Assembly (NCBI GenBank): GCA_045863575.1
Contig: BTUC01000319.1
Location: 1-8,242 of the forward strand
DNA: 8,242 bases
Direction of reading: 5' to 3'
From: JAAXZI01 sp045863575
GTDB lineage: Bacteria; Planctomycetota; Phycisphaerae; UBA1845; PWPN01
The notes below the pieces were generated by a model, which ran no database searches, was not told the origin of the DNA, and saw only the letters and a list, made by a program, of their open reading frames with translations. Below, piece by piece: positions 6,012 to 8,242 of the stretch. A program made the translations under genes and the position numbers. Numbering within the stretch: position 1 is the stretch's first letter; each line of letters opens with the position of its first letter.

Positions 6012-7085
6012 TCAGTGCTGGTAGATGGGCAGATACCGGTAGGGCACGGACAAAGCCAGGATGGACATCGCTGTGCCGTAAAGCGGCCCCGCTTCGCCCT
6101 CCCAGCTTCCGTCGGCCTGCTGCCGGCCCAGCAGGTCCGCCCGGGCGACGGGAAACCATTGCGTCCACTGGGCCGGATCGGGGACCTGATACATCGCCTG
6201 GGCCGCATAGTACAAACCGTAATGCAGATGGTCGTCGCCGCGCTGTTCGGGCTGCTTGCGCTCTTGGAGATACGCGATCGCTCGAAGCACTTCCGGCGAT
6301 TCGTAGTCACCGCACGCGAGCAACGAGCATACACCTGCGGCGGTCCGGGCGTAACCATCGCCGCCGACTCCCGGCTGGTACATGAAGCCGCCGCTGGCGG
6401 ACGCGCAGCTCTTGACGTACTCGATGGCGCTGTCGAAGGTGCGGCGCGGCACGCTCAGGCCTGCATTCTTGGCCGCGCGCAGGGCGATCAATTGCATGAC
6501 GGTCACAGAAACATCGGCGTCCGCCGGGCGGGGCTGGTAGCGCCAGCCGCCCTGATCGTTCTGGCAGGAAATGATGAGATTGATGGCCCGTTGCAGGGCA
6601 TCCAGCAGGCCCGGGCGGTCGTACATGCCCCAGACCTCGGCGAGCATGAGCGTGCTCATGGCGTGCTCGTACATCGGGCCGTGGGCGGTGTCACGCGGGT
6701 TGGAGATCAGGCCGCTGAGCTGGGCGTGCTGTAGGACATAGTCGATGCTCCGGGCAACCAGCCGACCGCGGGGGCCGCGTTCCGGGATCACCCCGGTGGC
6801 CATGTGGCTGAGCACAATAAAGGAGACGATGCCGGTGTTTCGCCCATACGAGCCGTGAAAGGAGCCATTCTCGCTCTGATTGGAGGCCAGGTAATCCAGG
6901 CCGCGCTGGATGCGCTCGCGGGTCTCGGGGGTGATCTCCAGGTTGCGGTCCTCCATCTTCGGCAGCGCCGGCGCCTGCGCCGAGGTCATGCCCACCGGCA
7001 GCATACCGGCAACAATCGCGAGCACGGCTGCTTGTCGCATGCCGACAGGAATCCGGCGCCTGTGAACAGTTGTGTCTGCGGTCAT
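6012..7085 (-). CDS. Exported alpha/alpha-toroid protein (prenyltransferase/squalene-oxidase repeat family), probably non-cyclase
   Basis: Protein of 357 residues. The start ATG at 7085 lies 1 nt after the upstream stop and has GGAG (7093-7096) seven bases before it. The signal peptide has HRRR (8-11), a core at 19-33 and likely cleavage at AQA(38)-P. The mature protein shows six helical repeats (about 59-98, 110-152, 161-205, 217-258, 266-300, 311-348), enough for an (alpha/alpha)6 barrel. QW-like turns are visible: NQSENGSF, CQNDQGGW, ASASGGF and RQQADGSW. Squalene-hopene cyclases are about 630 residues, cytoplasmic-facing and use DxDD. Here the comparable place reads DADV (189-192), so the acid motif is incomplete and the protein is about half length. 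It is therefore unlikely to be a terpene cyclase despite the family name. The C-terminal SVPYRYLPIYQH resembles planctomycete members as I remember them. A periplasmic binding or scaffold role is inferred. Confidence 0.88.
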   Translation of the reverse strand: MTADTTVHRRRIPVGMRQAAVLAIVAGMLPVGMTSAQAPALPKMEDRNLEITPETRERIQRGLDYLASNQSENGSFHGSYGRNTGIVSFIVLSHMATGVIPERGPRGRLVARSIDYVLQHAQLSGLISNPRDTAHGPMYEHAMSTLMLAEVWGMYDRPGLLDALQRAINLIISCQNDQGGWRYQPRPADADVSVTVMQLIALRAAKNAGLSVPRRTFDSAIEYVKSCASASGGFMYQPGVGGDGYARTAAGVCSLLACGDYESPEVLRAIAYLQERKQPEQRGDDHLHYGLYYAAQAMYQVPDPAQWTQWFPVARADLLGRQQADGSWEGEAGPLYGTAMSILALSVPYRYLPIYQH

Positions 7086-7086
7086 C

Positions 7087-8241
7087 TCACTGCTCCGAGG
7101 AACGGCTCCGGCTGAGCCGTTCGTAGTAACGCTCGATCGCCGGCGCGTACCGGGGGGGCAGGCTCTCCGACAGCGACTGCATGACGGCGTCGCGGGCCTG
7201 GGGCGGCAGATCCCAGTACCACGGTTTCTTGTCACCGCCGGCCGAGTCGGTGACCGCCGCGGCGGTTTCGCCGCCGGAACGGCTTTCGGACGAATCGCCC
7301 GGTTCCGTGTTCTTCTCCGAGTCGTCGGCATCCTGGCCAGAGGTGAGCGTGGCCATTGAATGCGCGATGGTCTGCCAAGCGTTCTCGAGAAAGTCCATGG
7401 CCGTGTTCTGCCGGTCGCGCGTCTCCACGAAGTCCGGTTCATCCAGAGAGTCGGCGGCTCCTTCAAGAAACTGGGCTGCCTCCAGCACCGCCTCGGGCAG
7501 GGACATGACCACTTCTCCGGGCAGGACGGAGAGCTGCTTGACGATATCCAGGCCGGTCTTGCTCAGTTCACGGTGATGCGCGGCGGAGGTCTTGACTGCC
7601 TGCTCATCGGGGGTCGTATCGCCGGCGCTCCAGGCCTCCGCCCTGGCGATTTCAACGTCCAGCTCCTTCATGATCAGGCCGACACGCACGATCTCGCGAA
7701 GCATGGTGAGCAGGGCGGTCATCTTTGCTTTTTCCTCCTCGCCCTCGGCGCCATGGGGGGCGCCTTCCACGCTGGGGGCACTGAAGCGTTCCAGTGCTTC
7801 GAGGAGCCGCGCATAAAACTCGCGCATGCGAACTTCGGCCTCGGTCAACCGCTCGATGGCCACCTTCTGAAACGGGGCAGCGCCCCGCCGGTCGGCATTC
7901 TCCAAGCGCCCAGTGGCCTCCACCATCGCATGTCGAGCGCCCTCGAGGATGGGCGTGAGTCCGGGGTCGTACGCTTCGGCCCGCCGGGCGAGCTGCGGGA
8001 GCAGGGCGGCCAAGGCACGCTGTCGCCCTGCAGCCAACCGGCCCATGGCCTCGGAGACGGGCAGCTCACCGATGGACTCGCGATGGAGCAGGATCTGCCG
8101 GCGGCGGATCTTGACGACCAGGGCAATGTCGCCGGTGAGCTGAGCCAGTGCGCTCACGTCGATCCCGGCGCCGCTGTCACCGGGCATGGCCGGCATGCCG
8201 CCGAGTTTGTCGGGGCGCATCTGGTTGCGCGGGCCACTGGG
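7087..8241 (-). CDS. Helical hypothetical protein, C-terminal part (5' truncated), Bat/DUF4175-like
   Basis: The frame stays open to the window edge. The ATG at 8220 has no Shine-Dalgarno, and seven further codons precede it, so this is probably the C-terminal 384 residues of a longer protein. The visible part is mostly charged, Ala/Leu/Glu/Arg-rich helix with no membrane segment. A disordered Ser/Asp/Glu/Gly stretch (SGQDADDSEKNTEPGDSSES and onward, about 7240-7355) follows. The compact end has WYWDLPPQARDAVMQSL and LPPRYAPAIERYYERLSR. I recall similar 'W-x-x-LPP ... PP-x-Y ... YY-x-x-L' tails in large membrane-anchored planctomycete proteins encoded beside MoxR, DUF58 and BatA-type genes. 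That link is from memory. It is the first visible gene of the operon, and its TGA lies 1 nt before the toroid gene. The missing N-terminus could hold transmembrane helices. Confidence 0.75.
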   Translation of the reverse strand, partial: PSGPRNQMRPDKLGGMPAMPGDSGAGIDVSALAQLTGDIALVVKIRRRQILLHRESIGELPVSEAMGRLAAGRQRALAALLPQLARRAEAYDPGLTPILEGARHAMVEATGRLENADRRGAAPFQKVAIERLTEAEVRMREFYARLLEALERFSAPSVEGAPHGAEGEEEKAKMTALLTMLREIVRVGLIMKELDVEIARAEAWSAGDTTPDEQAVKTSAAHHRELSKTGLDIVKQLSVLPGEVVMSLPEAVLEAAQFLEGAADSLDEPDFVETRDRQNTAMDFLENAWQTIAHSMATLTSGQDADDSEKNTEPGDSSESRSGGETAAAVTDSAGGDKKPWYWDLPPQARDAVMQSLSESLPPRYAPAIERYYERLSRSRSSEQ

Positions 8242-8242
8242 C

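Noticed and set aside
6005..6358. N-terminal extension of the NPCBM frame into the toroid gene
   Set aside because: The extension has no signal peptide and lies out of frame over the conserved toroid C-terminus; GTG 6004 gives a clean signal peptide and a GAGGTG site.
5505..6734. 409-codon open frame on the plus strand across the NPCBM and toroid genes
   Set aside because: Opposite strand to two genes with recognisable domains and signal peptides; its composition shows no family pattern.
6012..7085. Annotation as squalene-hopene cyclase (shc)
   Set aside because: Half the expected length, exported, and lacking DxDD; only the repeat fold is shared.

Overview
The window is GC-rich, gene-dense bacterial DNA, most likely from a planctomycete (Planctomycetota, perhaps Phycisphaerae-like). 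The assignment rests on gene content: a secreted alpha/alpha-toroid 'prenyltransferase/squalene-oxidase repeat' protein, an NPCBM-domain protein, and a helical protein ending in a Trp/Pro-Arg-Tyr-rich tail. I associate this combination with planctomycete genomes. No rRNA, tRNA, CRISPR array or mobile element was seen.

Layout. (1) Positions 3-1358 (+): the 3' part of a large surface or secreted protein built of ~102-residue cadherin/Ig-like repeats ('tandem-95' style), ending in a Cys-containing C-terminal sorting-signal-like tail. (2) Positions 1453-2724 (-): an HI0933/YhiN-family FAD flavoprotein, convergent with gene 1. (3) Positions 2725-3005: a divergent intergenic region with a candidate -10 box for each flanking gene and a cluster of GC-rich inverted repeats. 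(4) Positions 3006-4133 (+): mutY, the A/G-specific adenine glycosylase, with intact catalytic, [4Fe-4S] and NUDIX-like parts. (5) Positions 4081-8241 (-): a tightly packed four-gene operon. It is transcribed in the order helical protein (5'-truncated by the window edge), toroid protein, NPCBM protein, CBM4/9-like secreted protein. Its last gene overlaps the 3' end of mutY by 53 bp.

How the genes may work together. In the operon, successive genes are separated by 1 nt, by about 7 nt, and by a 23-nt overlap, so translation is probably coupled. The last three products carry N-terminal signal peptides and consist of binding or scaffold folds ((alpha/alpha)6 barrel, NPCBM plus small beta repeats, jelly roll), with no recognisable catalytic motif. 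The first resembles the large helical proteins that I recall from planctomycete MoxR/DUF58/BatA-type loci. The operon is therefore best read as an uncharacterised export or envelope-associated set, possibly binding glycans. This is the strongest candidate for an undescribed system here. The flavoprotein and mutY look like independent housekeeping genes.
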